Part shown: positions 17,736 to 25,562 of the stretch, one piece after another | Layout: the number at the start of each line of letters is the position of its first letter | Position numbering within the stretch: position 1 is the stretch's first letter | From: Natronorubrum sulfidifaciens JCM 14089 | GTDB lineage: Archaea; Halobacteriota; Halobacteria; Halobacteriales; Natrialbaceae | Reading direction: 5' to 3' | DNA length: 64,000 nucleotides | NCBI RefSeq assembly: GCF_000337735.1 | Contig: NZ_AOHX01000025.1 | Span: 249,163 to 313,162 of the forward strand | Made by a program: the position numbers and the translations under genes | Notes under the pieces: generated by a model | Database searches by the model: none | Told to the model about the DNA's origin: nothing | Seen by the model: only the letters and a program-made list of their open reading frames with translations

Positions 17736-18749
17736 TCAGAACCCCTCCTTGTACTGCTGGTAGATGACGCCCATTACGGCGATCGCGATGAGGCCGGCCG
17801 TGACGAACGCGACGGCGGCCGCGAGGCCACGGTTCGTGTTGAACGTCTCGACGACCATACACGACAGCGACGGGACGGTCGTACAGCCCGACACCGAGTC
17901 GATGAGGCCGTAGATCCGCATTGCGTCGATAGTTCGGAACAACACCGCGATCCCGAGGGCGGGCAACACCAGCGGGAACGTAATCAGCTTGAACTGTTGC
18001 CATTTGGTCGCGCCAGCGACTTTCGCCACGTCGTAGAGGCTCCGATCGATGCTCTGGAGCCCGGCGAGGATGAGCAACGCCATGAACGCCGTCGTCTTCC
18101 AGATGTCCGCGACCGTGATGATCAACAGCGAGCTGAACGGATCGTTGAGCGTATTCGTCGACGCGATGATCCCCAAGTTCGAAAGTGGTCCCGTCAGGAA
18201 GCCGGCGCTCGGGTGGAACATCAGGTAGAAGATCATTCCCTGAATGACGATCGGAATCGCCCACGGGATGATGATCGCGGCGCGGACCCAGCGTCGGCCA
18301 CGGAAGTCCTGGTCGAGGACCAGCGCCTGTCCGAAGCCGATGATCGTTTCGAAGAAGACACTCACGACGGTGAAAATCAGCGTCACCGCGAGTGCGCTTC
18401 GGAGCAGTCCCTCGACGTGGACGAACGGGAAGCTCCCGCTCGTGCTCACGCCGGGTAAGAACGTCGTCGAGCCGGGGAGCCGCGCGCTCGCACCGCCGGT
18501 GAACAGCTGGACGTAGTTCTCGAGGCCGACGAACTCCGGGTCAGAGAGCACGTTCTGATACAGCGACAGCTCGAACGTCCGCAAGAGCGGATACAGCGCG
18601 ATTGCGCTCAACAGGAGCATGACCGGCGTCAACAGCAGGTAGGCGAACCCTGTTTCGCCGAGGTTCTCCATCCAGCGCGTGATCGCGACGACCGGCCCCG
18701 ACCGATTCGATTGCCGGGTGGGTCCCGTCGTCCGGTCTTCTGTGCTCAT
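17736..18749 (-). CDS. carbohydrate ABC transporter permease (MalF-like)
   Basis: 337 residues, six or seven hydrophobic helices, first at about residues 36-58. The EAA loop is SLYDVAKVAGATKWQQFKLI near residue 235. A periplasmic-side insert between helices 1 and 2 (VQLFTGGASARLPGSTTFLP) is longer than average, and DSVSGCTTVPSLSCMVVETF places three cysteines outside the last helices. It follows the binding-protein gene after a two-base gap. Confidence 0.92.
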   Translation of the reverse strand: MSTEDRTTGPTRQSNRSGPVVAITRWMENLGETGFAYLLLTPVMLLLSAIALYPLLRTFELSLYQNVLSDPEFVGLENYVQLFTGGASARLPGSTTFLPGVSTSGSFPFVHVEGLLRSALAVTLIFTVVSVFFETIIGFGQALVLDQDFRGRRWVRAAIIIPWAIPIVIQGMIFYLMFHPSAGFLTGPLSNLGIIASTNTLNDPFSSLLIITVADIWKTTAFMALLILAGLQSIDRSLYDVAKVAGATKWQQFKLITFPLVLPALGIAVLFRTIDAMRIYGLIDSVSGCTTVPSLSCMVVETFNTNRGLAAAVAFVTAGLIAIAVMGVIYQQYKEGF

Positions 18750-18751
18750 CC

Positions 18752-20215
18752 TTACTCTTCCGTGGCTTCGAGTCCGTCCTGCAGATCCGCCGCTGCATCT
18801 TCAGGACTTTTGTCTCCGGCAACGGCGAGGTTGACTTCCTCGGCGATGAGACTGGATTGGTCCGGCCAGACCGTCGTCACGGGTCGAGGCATTGCGTTCT
18901 CCCCGGCGACACGAAGCGTGTCCATGTAGTGTCCCATCGGCTCGACCGATTCGGCGTCCTCGGTGTCGAACAGGGCCGGCTTCGGTGGAATCCATCCGTA
19001 GAGATCGAACATGCCGAGATTGAACTCGTCGGTCATCGCCGCACGGAGAACCTCGAGCGCCTCCTCTTTGTTCTGTGAGTTAGGGTTCAACACGATGTGC
19101 CAGCCACCGAGGGCGGACGTCGAGCCGCCGGTTCCGGGCTGGGCGGCCTCGTCTTCGGTCACGGCGTAGGGCATCGGCATCGCACCGTAGTCGTCGACTG
19201 TGAGGTCGTGATCCTCGCTTCCGAGATTTTCGTTGATCGTGTACGGCCAGTTGCGCTGCATGACCGCATCCCCGTCGAGGATCGCCTCACGGGCGTCTTC
19301 TTCCGTCCAAGAGGTGATATCCGAGGTGGCGAGGCCGAGCGGGTACTCGTCCTCGAGGGTGTGTTCGTCTGCCTCCTCGGCGACGAACGTCCGCATCATC
19401 TGCAGGCCCTCGATAAACTCGGGTTCGTCGACAGTCACGTCGCGCTCGCCGATCGGGCCGAAGAGGTTGTCGAAGCCGCCGAAGTACGCACCACCGAACG
19501 AGGACATGACCTCGTTCCACGTACAGCAAGCGGTTCCCTCGTACTGGTCCCACTGGGTTGCGAGGCCGTACTCCGCGTCGGAGGCCTCGACGATCTCTTC
19601 GGTGACCTCGGCCCACTCCTGCCACGTCATCGGCTCGGTGGCCCACTCCTCGAAGTCGTCGTCGTCGTAGCCGGCCTCCCGGGCGTAGTCCTTGCGGTAC
19701 TGCATCGTCGGGTAGTCCGGGAAGATCGGAACGCCGTAGAGGTCGCCCGTCTCCGGATCGCGGGCCGTCTCGGTAAAGGACTCGAAATACTCGTCTTCGA
19801 CGAGCGAGAGATCCTCGTCGTCGAGTTCCTCGCTCAGGTTGGCGATGTGGCCGCGCTGGATGAAGACGTTTACCCAGCCGTTGTCCATCAAGAACAGATC
19901 CGGTTGAGTCTCCTCAGCCTGCAGCAGGTTCGTGTACGAGTCCCGTCGATCGTCCGTGTCCTCGTCGCCGGGTTGCAACTGGATGTCGATCCCGTCGGCC
20001 CCGTTCTCCTCGAGGAGGTCGATGATCTCGTCACCGACTGCGTCCTCTGCGTTCGGGTCGAATCCCCATACGACGGCGTCCTCTGACGCCGAGTCGCCGT
20101 AGATACAGCCTGCGAGGCCGACTGCGGCCCCGCCTGCGCCCGCTGCCTTGACGAACGTCCGCCGTGAGACGCTCGAGTCGATCTGTTCGTTCCCCTGTGA
20201 GTATCTCTCACTCAT
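18752..20215 (-). CDS. carbohydrate ABC transporter substrate-binding lipoprotein
   Basis: 487 residues. A Tat-type signal (SRRTFVKAAGAGGAAVG) runs into the lipobox LAGC, so the mature protein is a lipid-anchored extracellular binding protein. The mature part is very acidic and has the SBP_bac_1 fold (VWGFDPNAEDAV at the start; ALGGWHIVLNPNSQNKEEAL late). It captures the sugar for the permease pair encoded immediately downstream. First gene of the operon; promoter with TATA at 20243-20252. Ligand cannot be read from the sequence. Confidence 0.92.
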   Translation of the reverse strand: MSERYSQGNEQIDSSVSRRTFVKAAGAGGAAVGLAGCIYGDSASEDAVVWGFDPNAEDAVGDEIIDLLEENGADGIDIQLQPGDEDTDDRRDSYTNLLQAEETQPDLFLMDNGWVNVFIQRGHIANLSEELDDEDLSLVEDEYFESFTETARDPETGDLYGVPIFPDYPTMQYRKDYAREAGYDDDDFEEWATEPMTWQEWAEVTEEIVEASDAEYGLATQWDQYEGTACCTWNEVMSSFGGAYFGGFDNLFGPIGERDVTVDEPEFIEGLQMMRTFVAEEADEHTLEDEYPLGLATSDITSWTEEDAREAILDGDAVMQRNWPYTINENLGSEDHDLTVDDYGAMPMPYAVTEDEAAQPGTGGSTSALGGWHIVLNPNSQNKEEALEVLRAAMTDEFNLGMFDLYGWIPPKPALFDTEDAESVEPMGHYMDTLRVAGENAMPRPVTTVWPDQSSLIAEEVNLAVAGDKSPEDAAADLQDGLEATEE

Positions 20216-20242
20216 AGGAAAGAATATGACAGTCTCTGCTAT

Positions 20243-20280
20243 TTATAATTACTGGTGAGGTACAACAGGTGTAGTTAACA
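20243..20280 (-). promoter_or_regulatory. promoter and candidate operator of the sugar ABC operon
   Basis: On the minus strand a TATA box, TTATAAATAG, lies at 20243-20252, about 28 bases before the start codon, implying a leaderless mRNA. Immediately upstream (20263-20280) is TTAACTACACCTGTTGTA, an imperfect 7-2-7 inverted repeat that recurs upstream of the Gfo/Idh gene at 12976. Position just upstream of BRE/TATA suits an activator site, perhaps for the neighbouring TrmB protein. Confidence 0.55.
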
Positions 20281-20394
20281 AGCTCAGTCCGCGAAAACCG
20301 AGAGCATGTGCTGTTCCAGAATCAGCCATGCACTGTCTCTACCGGTTGTTCACCGTCGAGACGATCTCGGTACAGCGATCGGAACGAGAAGTAG

Positions 20395-20475
20395 TCATAC
20401 TGTCGGACCGCAGTCCGTGAGACGTCGGCCGCGAATCCGCGACCGACCGTCGAATCGTGCTGGCCGGAAGTATCA
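20395..20475 (-). repeat. stop-codon palindromic element, copy E (diverged)
   Basis: 81 bp starting on the TrmB stop codon (TGATACTTCCGG) and ending ACAGTATGA. Outer arms ATACTTCCGG/CCGACAGTAT pair at 8 of 10 positions. The inner hairpin is 20424-20433 against 20438-20447 with one mismatch and a four-base loop. Same length, start and ending as copies A-C but with diverged arms, so membership is less certain. Confidence 0.5.
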
Positions 20476-21549
20476 GTCGATCGACTCGAGCGTGATCCGT
20501 GTCGCTTCGAAATCCTCGATCATCGCACCCCAGCCGCCGACGGTGTACGTTCCGTCGTCGGTCGAAATCGTCAGCGAGGCTTCGCCCGCCAGCTGTGTAA
20601 GCGGCGTCTCACGATCGTCACTCGTCGAGACTCCAGCGTAGGTGCTGTCGGTGATCGTCCCGTGTTGGATCACTTCGTGTCCTGTATCCGTCTCGAAGCC
20701 GTGGATCGTCGCATCGACCTGCCGACCGTCCTCGAGCAGCGGGACGATATCCCGGAGACACTGCCGGAGATCGACGTAGGTGATCGGCAACTCGTCGTCG
20801 CGTGCCGAGTAGATCGTCTCGTGGACCTCCCAGAGACAGGTCTGGAAGTACCAGTTGAAGACGTATGCGTGGGTTCGATCATCGACGATGACGCCGTACT
20901 CGTTTGTCGACCCACCGTGCGGTGAGAAACACGTCCACGACCGGTCGATCAACGCCAGAAACGGCGACGGAATGTCTCGGTAGCGGGCCTCCGTACACGC
21001 CCGGGAAAGCTCGTCGGTCGACGGGAGCTCCGGCTCGGCCCCCGTCTGTGGGAACAGACAGACCTTCACGTCGACGCCGTTTTCGGTCGCGGTCTCGAGC
21101 GCATCCGAGAGGTCACGAAACTGCGACGGTGTCAGGCCGATCTGAACCTGATTCGTCGCCGCCCGAATCAGCTCGTCGGCCTGCGCCAAGACGGTATCGA
21201 GTCGTTTGACAATACTGACTTTGTGGTCCTCGAGATCCGGGCGACTCCAGCGGTCTTCGATCTCCTCGGCTGCAGTCTCGAACCGATTGGCACGCGAGCG
21301 CAGATCCGCGAGCACGTCCGCCGGATCGTGCGCTCGAGCGTGTAAGCTGTCCTGTTCGTACGTCTCGATGTAGCCGGCGTCCTCGAGATCTCGCAGGACG
21401 TCGTAAATTCGCGGGTCGGGAACCGAACTGGCCTGTGCAATGTCGGTCGCCGAGGCCGAGCCGAGGCCGAGCAGCGTCACGAACGCGTCGGCCTGATACG
21501 GCGAGAGGCCCGCGTCCTCGAGTATCTCGGTGAGTTCGTCACTGTCCAT
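20473..21549 (-). CDS. TrmB-family sugar-responsive transcriptional regulator
   Basis: 358 residues. The N-terminal TrmB winged helix is clear: EILEDAGLSPYQADAFVTLL, then SASATDIAQASSVPDPRIYD, then VLRDLEDAGYIETYEQDS. A helical linker (residues ~75-110) leads to the C-terminal sugar-binding domain, with SPFLALIDRSWTCFSPHG and NEYGVIVDDRTHAYVFNWYF. TrmB proteins regulate sugar ABC importers and central carbon genes, binding sugars as effectors. Lying upstream of the importer on the same strand, with its own downstream hairpin and the importer's own promoter between them, it is the probable local regulator (inference). Confidence 0.9.
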   Translation of the reverse strand: MDSDELTEILEDAGLSPYQADAFVTLLGLGSASATDIAQASSVPDPRIYDVLRDLEDAGYIETYEQDSLHARAHDPADVLADLRSRANRFETAAEEIEDRWSRPDLEDHKVSIVKRLDTVLAQADELIRAATNQVQIGLTPSQFRDLSDALETATENGVDVKVCLFPQTGAEPELPSTDELSRACTEARYRDIPSPFLALIDRSWTCFSPHGGSTNEYGVIVDDRTHAYVFNWYFQTCLWEVHETIYSARDDELPITYVDLRQCLRDIVPLLEDGRQVDATIHGFETDTGHEVIQHGTITDSTYAGVSTSDDRETPLTQLAGEASLTISTDDGTYTVGGWGAMIEDFEATRITLESID

Positions 21550-21749
21550 GGGAAACTCTCATTTGCAGTGGCGCTTGGAGACCGCTCGGCCGGCAAGAGC
21601 CTGATGAGTGACGCTGCTGGCGGCCACTCAGCGTTGATCGTCGGGTCACTATCACACGCGTGTCCATCACTGGCTGAACCTTAGACCTGTTACAAAAAAA
21701 GGTATTGCTGGCGCTACACTCAAGACAGTGCACTCGGAACGCATGGTCC

Positions 21750-22592
21750 ATGATCGACCCTCTCGAGCGGATTCGACGGCGCGAGTACACCGGCGAGAAC
21801 CGATGTTGGCCGTGTACAATTACCAACAGCGTCCTGCTGGCCGCTCTTGTCGGCACGCTCACCCTCTTGGGACGGCGGACCATCGCCGGGGCAGTTGCCG
21901 TCGTCGGCACGGCAGCGATCGCTCTTCGTGGCTACGTCGTGCCGTACACGCCGCGGTTCGCGCCCGCACTCGTCGCCGCGTTGCCGATCGACCCATTCGA
22001 TCACGGACAGCCAGCCGCTGCCAGCGGCTCGCTGTCGGACTCGAGTACCACAGCCGACGGGACGCCCAGTGCAGCCGAGCCAACCGGCAAAGACGTTCTC
22101 AGGACACTCCTCGAGGCCGGAGTTCTCGTCCCCGAGGGAGACGATATCCAGCTTACAGACGACGTTCGCGACGACTGGCGACGCGAGATGCGAACGCTTC
22201 GGGAGGCCGAGTTGGCCACGCTCGCACGGATCGCCGACGAACAAACCGAGTCGTCGATCGACGCCCGCGCGGGCCGTAACTGGAGCCGGCCGATGCTCGT
22301 CCTCGAGCGCGATGGCGGCACCCCCGTCACGCTTCGGCGGAGCGTCGCCATCGCCGAACTCGCCGCCGTGTGCGCCCTCGAGTCCCACGTCGATGCCGCC
22401 CCGGTTCGTCGCGCCGCCGGCCGACCGATGCGCTCGCTGCTCGAGACGTGTCCACTCTGTGAGACCGAGTTGACCATCACGCAGTCGAGTTGCTGTGGTG
22501 AAACGACGCCAGTCGGGCAGACGCCGTCGGAAAAGCTGGTCTGTCCCGCCTGTGACGAGCGAGTGTTCACGTTCGACGACGCGGGACGCTGA
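21750..22592 (+). CDS. haloarchaeal membrane protein with C-terminal zinc ribbon
   Basis: 280 residues from the ATG at 21750 (MIDPLERIRRREYTGENRC). N-terminal RCWPCT motif, then two hydrophobic helices (SVLLAALVGTLTLLG and TIAGAVAVVGTAAIAL), a Ser/Thr/Ala-rich linker, a soluble domain, and a C-terminal zinc ribbon with CPLCE, SCCGE and CPACDE cysteines. The opening 'DPLERIR..EYTGENRCWPCT' looks like a conserved haloarchaeal membrane family, but I have no function for it. Transcribed away from trmB; a poly-A tract lies at 21693-21699 upstream. Confidence 0.7.
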   Translation: MIDPLERIRRREYTGENRCWPCTITNSVLLAALVGTLTLLGRRTIAGAVAVVGTAAIALRGYVVPYTPRFAPALVAALPIDPFDHGQPAAASGSLSDSSTTADGTPSAAEPTGKDVLRTLLEAGVLVPEGDDIQLTDDVRDDWRREMRTLREAELATLARIADEQTESSIDARAGRNWSRPMLVLERDGGTPVTLRRSVAIAELAAVCALESHVDAAPVRRAAGRPMRSLLETCPLCETELTITQSSCCGETTPVGQTPSEKLVCPACDERVFTFDDAGR

Positions 22593-22598
22593 GCGTGT

Positions 22599-23546
22599 TC
22601 AGTCTTCGAACGACGTCACAGCCGCTCGAGTCGGGAGTGCCGCCATCGCCCCGGCAGCCGTCGTCGCGGCGGCACCGACGGCGTTGGCGAAGGCGAGCGT
22701 CTCAGCCAGATCACGATCCTCTCGTAACCCTGCAATCGCGCCGGCGACGAAAGCGTCCCCCGCACCAGTCGTATCGACGACGTCGGGTTCGTAGCCGGGA
22801 TGGGAAGCTGTGCCCGCCCACGGCGTCCCGTCGTCGGCGACGGCGATCGCCCCTTCACTGCCGCGCGTGACGAAGACGACCGACGGACCGGCCGTCATCG
22901 CGTCTCGAGCGATCGCCTCGGTGCTGTCGCCCTCGAAACCGAGGCGCTCGAGTTCGCCCGCGGTGGCTTTCAGCACGTCGACGCTCGCGAGTGCGTCGCG
23001 GACGACGCGCCGGTAGGTGTCGTCATCTGGCCACAGCTCCGGGCGCTCGTTGGGGTCGAACGAGACCGTACAGTCCCGTTCGGTGGCTCGCTCGAGCAAC
23101 TCGAGGGTCGCCTCCCGGGAACGCCCGCTCGAGAGCGCCACGCCGCCGGCGTGGACCCACTCGTGGTCGGCGAGAACGTCGTCGTCGATTCGTCCCGGCT
23201 CGAGGCGCGTGTCGGCGGTGTCGTCGCGATAAAACGAGAACTCACGGTCCCCGGTTTCGTCGTGGGTCACGAAGGCGAGTGAGGTCTTCGCGTCGGGGTC
23301 CAGTTCGACGTACCGGTCGGCGATGCCGTACTCGCGGAGGGTTTCACGGAGGTACCGACCGAAGGGATCGTCGCCGACGCGGGTCCAGAACGCCGGCGTG
23401 TGCTCGAGTCGAGCGAGGGCGACGGCGACGTTCGCGGGCGCGCCGCCGGGTCGTCGTTCGAACCCCTCGACCGCCTCGATCGGGCCTGAAGCAGTCGGGA
23501 GAAAGTCGATCAGCGTTTCGCCGGCGATCAGTACGTCGTGGGACAC
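22599..23546 (-). CDS. PfkB-family carbohydrate kinase (fructokinase-like)
   Basis: 315 residues from a GTG at 23544-23546 (VSHDVLIAGETLIDFLP). A long upstream frame extension is basic and Ser/Arg-rich, unlike real proteins here, and was discarded. Both PfkB signatures are visible: GGAPANVAVALARLEH near residue 40, and DTTGAGDAFVAGAIAGL near 260 with the catalytic Asp. The substrate is probably fructose or 2-keto-3-deoxygluconate. Proximity to the sugar importer suggests it phosphorylates a product of that pathway, though it lies beyond trmB on the same strand. Confidence 0.88.
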   Translation of the reverse strand: MSHDVLIAGETLIDFLPTASGPIEAVEGFERRPGGAPANVAVALARLEHTPAFWTRVGDDPFGRYLRETLREYGIADRYVELDPDAKTSLAFVTHDETGDREFSFYRDDTADTRLEPGRIDDDVLADHEWVHAGGVALSSGRSREATLELLERATERDCTVSFDPNERPELWPDDDTYRRVVRDALASVDVLKATAGELERLGFEGDSTEAIARDAMTAGPSVVFVTRGSEGAIAVADDGTPWAGTASHPGYEPDVVDTTGAGDAFVAGAIAGLREDRDLAETLAFANAVGAAATTAAGAMAALPTRAAVTSFED

Positions 23547-23616
23547 GCCGCTTCGTTCGCCGTCCCTCGGATAATGTGTTCCGAATACATACGAGCGACG
23601 AACGGACGCGAGCGCG

Positions 23617-24231
23617 TTACTCGAAACGGCCCTGGAAGACGATCTCCGACAGGGGCTTGCGGTCGCTTGGCTGTTCGCGCTCTTGTAGCTCCTCGGGCAG
23701 CGTTTCTGGCGGCGCGCGCTCGCCGACGGCGAACATCGCTTCGACCGCGAACTCCTCGGGGACGTCGAGTTCCTCGGCAGCGCGCTCGTAGTCGAAGCCA
23801 GCCATCCCGTGGACGGCGAGGCCGCGACGGGCACCCTCGAGCGCAAGGTTCTCCCACGCCGCACCGGTGTCGAAGGAGTGGACCGGGGCTGGCTCGCCGT
23901 TGTGGTCGAAGGTCGTCTTCGAGAGAATTACGGCGAGGACGCCGGCATCGGCTGCCCACGCGTTCCCCTCGCTCAGGAGGTCGACGAACGTCTCCCACTC
24001 GTCGTCCTCGCGTGTCGCATAGACGAACCGCCAGTGCTGGTTGTTAAATGCCGATGGAGCCCAGCGTGCGGCTTCGAACAGCGGGAGAAATTCGGCTTCC
24101 TCGAGCGGTTCGCCGGTCATCGCGCGCGGCGACCAGCGGTTGACGAACAGCGGGTCGATGTCGTGGTCGGGGCTGCGGTGGTCGGCGACGTCCTCGTCGA
24201 GTTCACGCTGCTGTGGTGGGACTTGCGTCAT
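23617..24231 (-). CDS. nitroreductase family protein
   Basis: 204 residues. FMN-binding signatures: FVNRWSPRAMTGEPL (the RxSxR-like entry), FEAARWAPSAFNNQHWRFVY near residue 55, and SFDTGAAWENLALEGARRGL near 115. The C-terminus LPEELQEREQPSDRKPLSEI is typical of the HBN-type nitroreductases. It would reduce quinones or nitro compounds with NAD(P)H and FMN. A striking 9-bp inverted repeat lies 22-49 bases upstream of its start, overlapping the expected promoter, so a dedicated regulator is likely. Confidence 0.88.
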   Translation of the reverse strand: MTQVPPQQRELDEDVADHRSPDHDIDPLFVNRWSPRAMTGEPLEEAEFLPLFEAARWAPSAFNNQHWRFVYATREDDEWETFVDLLSEGNAWAADAGVLAVILSKTTFDHNGEPAPVHSFDTGAAWENLALEGARRGLAVHGMAGFDYERAAEELDVPEEFAVEAMFAVGERAPPETLPEELQEREQPSDRKPLSEIVFQGRFE

Positions 24232-24252
24232 TACGCACTCGTATGGCCGCGC

Positions 24253-24280
24253 CCCATATGTATCCTTTTGGACATATGGG
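24253..24280 (-). promoter_or_regulatory. operator-like 9-bp inverted repeat upstream of nitroreductase
   Basis: CCCATATGT (24253-24261) and ACATATGGG (24272-24280) are perfect inverted repeats separated by ten bases, centred about 36 bases upstream of the nitroreductase ATG. This overlaps where BRE/TATA should be, so a repressor binding here would block initiation. Half-site spacing corresponds to about two helix turns. Confidence 0.55.
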
Positions 24281-24485
24281 TTACCAGGTGACAGCGATGT
24301 CGTCGGAACGTGTCGACAGGAGCCATGAAACGGCCACTCTAGCCCTCAGATTACATGTCGCAGCAGGAATAACTACTGGTGTTTTCGAGCCGTGACGGTG
24401 ACAACGGTACAAAAACGAAGACGACAACCCGGCGTCGCTGTGTCGCGAGCGACAGCCCGGTGGTTCGAGGTGGGTTGCGAGTCGC

Positions 24486-25562
24486 TTAGTCGTCTGCGGG
24501 TGCAGCCGTGTCGCGTTCGATGTCGATGGTGCCCTCGTCGAGGTCGGCCTCGACGTTACGGGCCGCTTCGACCATGTTCGCCATCTTGCCGTAGGCGACT
24601 TCGCGTGGCAACAGCTTCACGCCACAGTCCGGCGAGACGACGAGCTGTTCCGGGGGAACGACCTCGAGGCCTTTCTTGATGTTCTCCTCGATCTGCTCGA
24701 CGGACTCGACCTCAGCGACGTGGACGTCGGTGACGCCGAGTGCGAGATCCGCGGTGAACTCGGGGTCTTTGAAGACGTCGAGCTGGTCGTAGTCGCCGTT
24801 GGCGAGTTCGAGGTCGAACTCGTCGACGGGGAACTCCAGAATTTCGGGGTAGATCCGGGAGTAGTCACCGTAACAGACGTGGAGGCCGATGCGGACCTCG
24901 TCGGGAATGTCGGCGACGATCTGCTCGAGCGCTTCGCCGACGATGGCGTGGTCGTCCGGGGTCGTCGCGAGGGCGGGCTCGTCGATCTGGATGTAGCGTG
25001 CGCCGGCGTCGACGAGCTTTTCGATCTCCTCGTTGACGAGGTCGGCCAGTGCGAGCGTGAGTTCGTCGTCGTCCTCGTAGGCCTCGTTGAACGACCAGTT
25101 GGCGAGCGTGTAGGGGCCCGTGATCGGGACCTTCACCGGACGGTCGGTCGCCTCAGCGGTGAACTCGTACTCGTCGACGAGCCACGAGTCGGTGTACTCG
25201 ACCTCGCTCACGACGCTTGGCTTGTCGAAGTAGTTGTGTCCCCACACCTTGACGGGGCCGTTGAACTCGTATCCCTCGATACGGTGGGCGAAGAACTCGA
25301 CCATCTCGTTGCGGCGCATCTCGCCGTCGACGACGACGTCGAGCCCTGCGCGTTCGTGTTCGTTCGTGATAAGGCGGGCGGCGTCGTCTTTCGCTTCCTG
25401 ATAGTCGTCCTCGTCGAAGCCGTGGTCCGGGTCCTGATACAGCTCTTTGGCGCGGTTGAGCCATTTGGGCTTCGGGTAGGAGCCGACGACGGTCGTCAGC
25501 AGGAAGTGGTCGTTTTCGTGGTCCTCCGGTCGGAACTGGTCTTTGTTCTCGTTTGTGCTCAT
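24486..25562 (-). CDS. metE: methionine synthase, cobalamin-independent catalytic-domain type (MetE C-terminal-like)
   Basis: 358 residues equivalent to the C-terminal catalytic TIM barrel of MetE. It begins with TTVVGSYPKPKWLNRAKEL and contains VVDGEMRRNEMVEFF. The zinc ligands are in place: GLHVCYGDY (His-x-Cys) near residue 227 and SPDCGVKLLPR (Cys) near 312. It transfers a methyl group to homocysteine; in archaeal 'core' MetE proteins the donor may be a methyl-corrinoid rather than methyl-folate (from the literature, not visible here). Its start overlaps the stop of the partner gene by four bases. Confidence 0.9.
   Translation of the reverse strand: MSTNENKDQFRPEDHENDHFLLTTVVGSYPKPKWLNRAKELYQDPDHGFDEDDYQEAKDDAARLITNEHERAGLDVVVDGEMRRNEMVEFFAHRIEGYEFNGPVKVWGHNYFDKPSVVSEVEYTDSWLVDEYEFTAEATDRPVKVPITGPYTLANWSFNEAYEDDDELTLALADLVNEEIEKLVDAGARYIQIDEPALATTPDDHAIVGEALEQIVADIPDEVRIGLHVCYGDYSRIYPEILEFPVDEFDLELANGDYDQLDVFKDPEFTADLALGVTDVHVAEVESVEQIEENIKKGLEVVPPEQLVVSPDCGVKLLPREVAYGKMANMVEAARNVEADLDEGTIDIERDTAAPADD

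Noticed and set aside
23547-23864. N-terminal extension of the PfkB kinase
   Set aside because: Ser/Arg-rich and antisense-like; it overlaps the nitroreductase gene. The GTG at 23546 begins the family motif.
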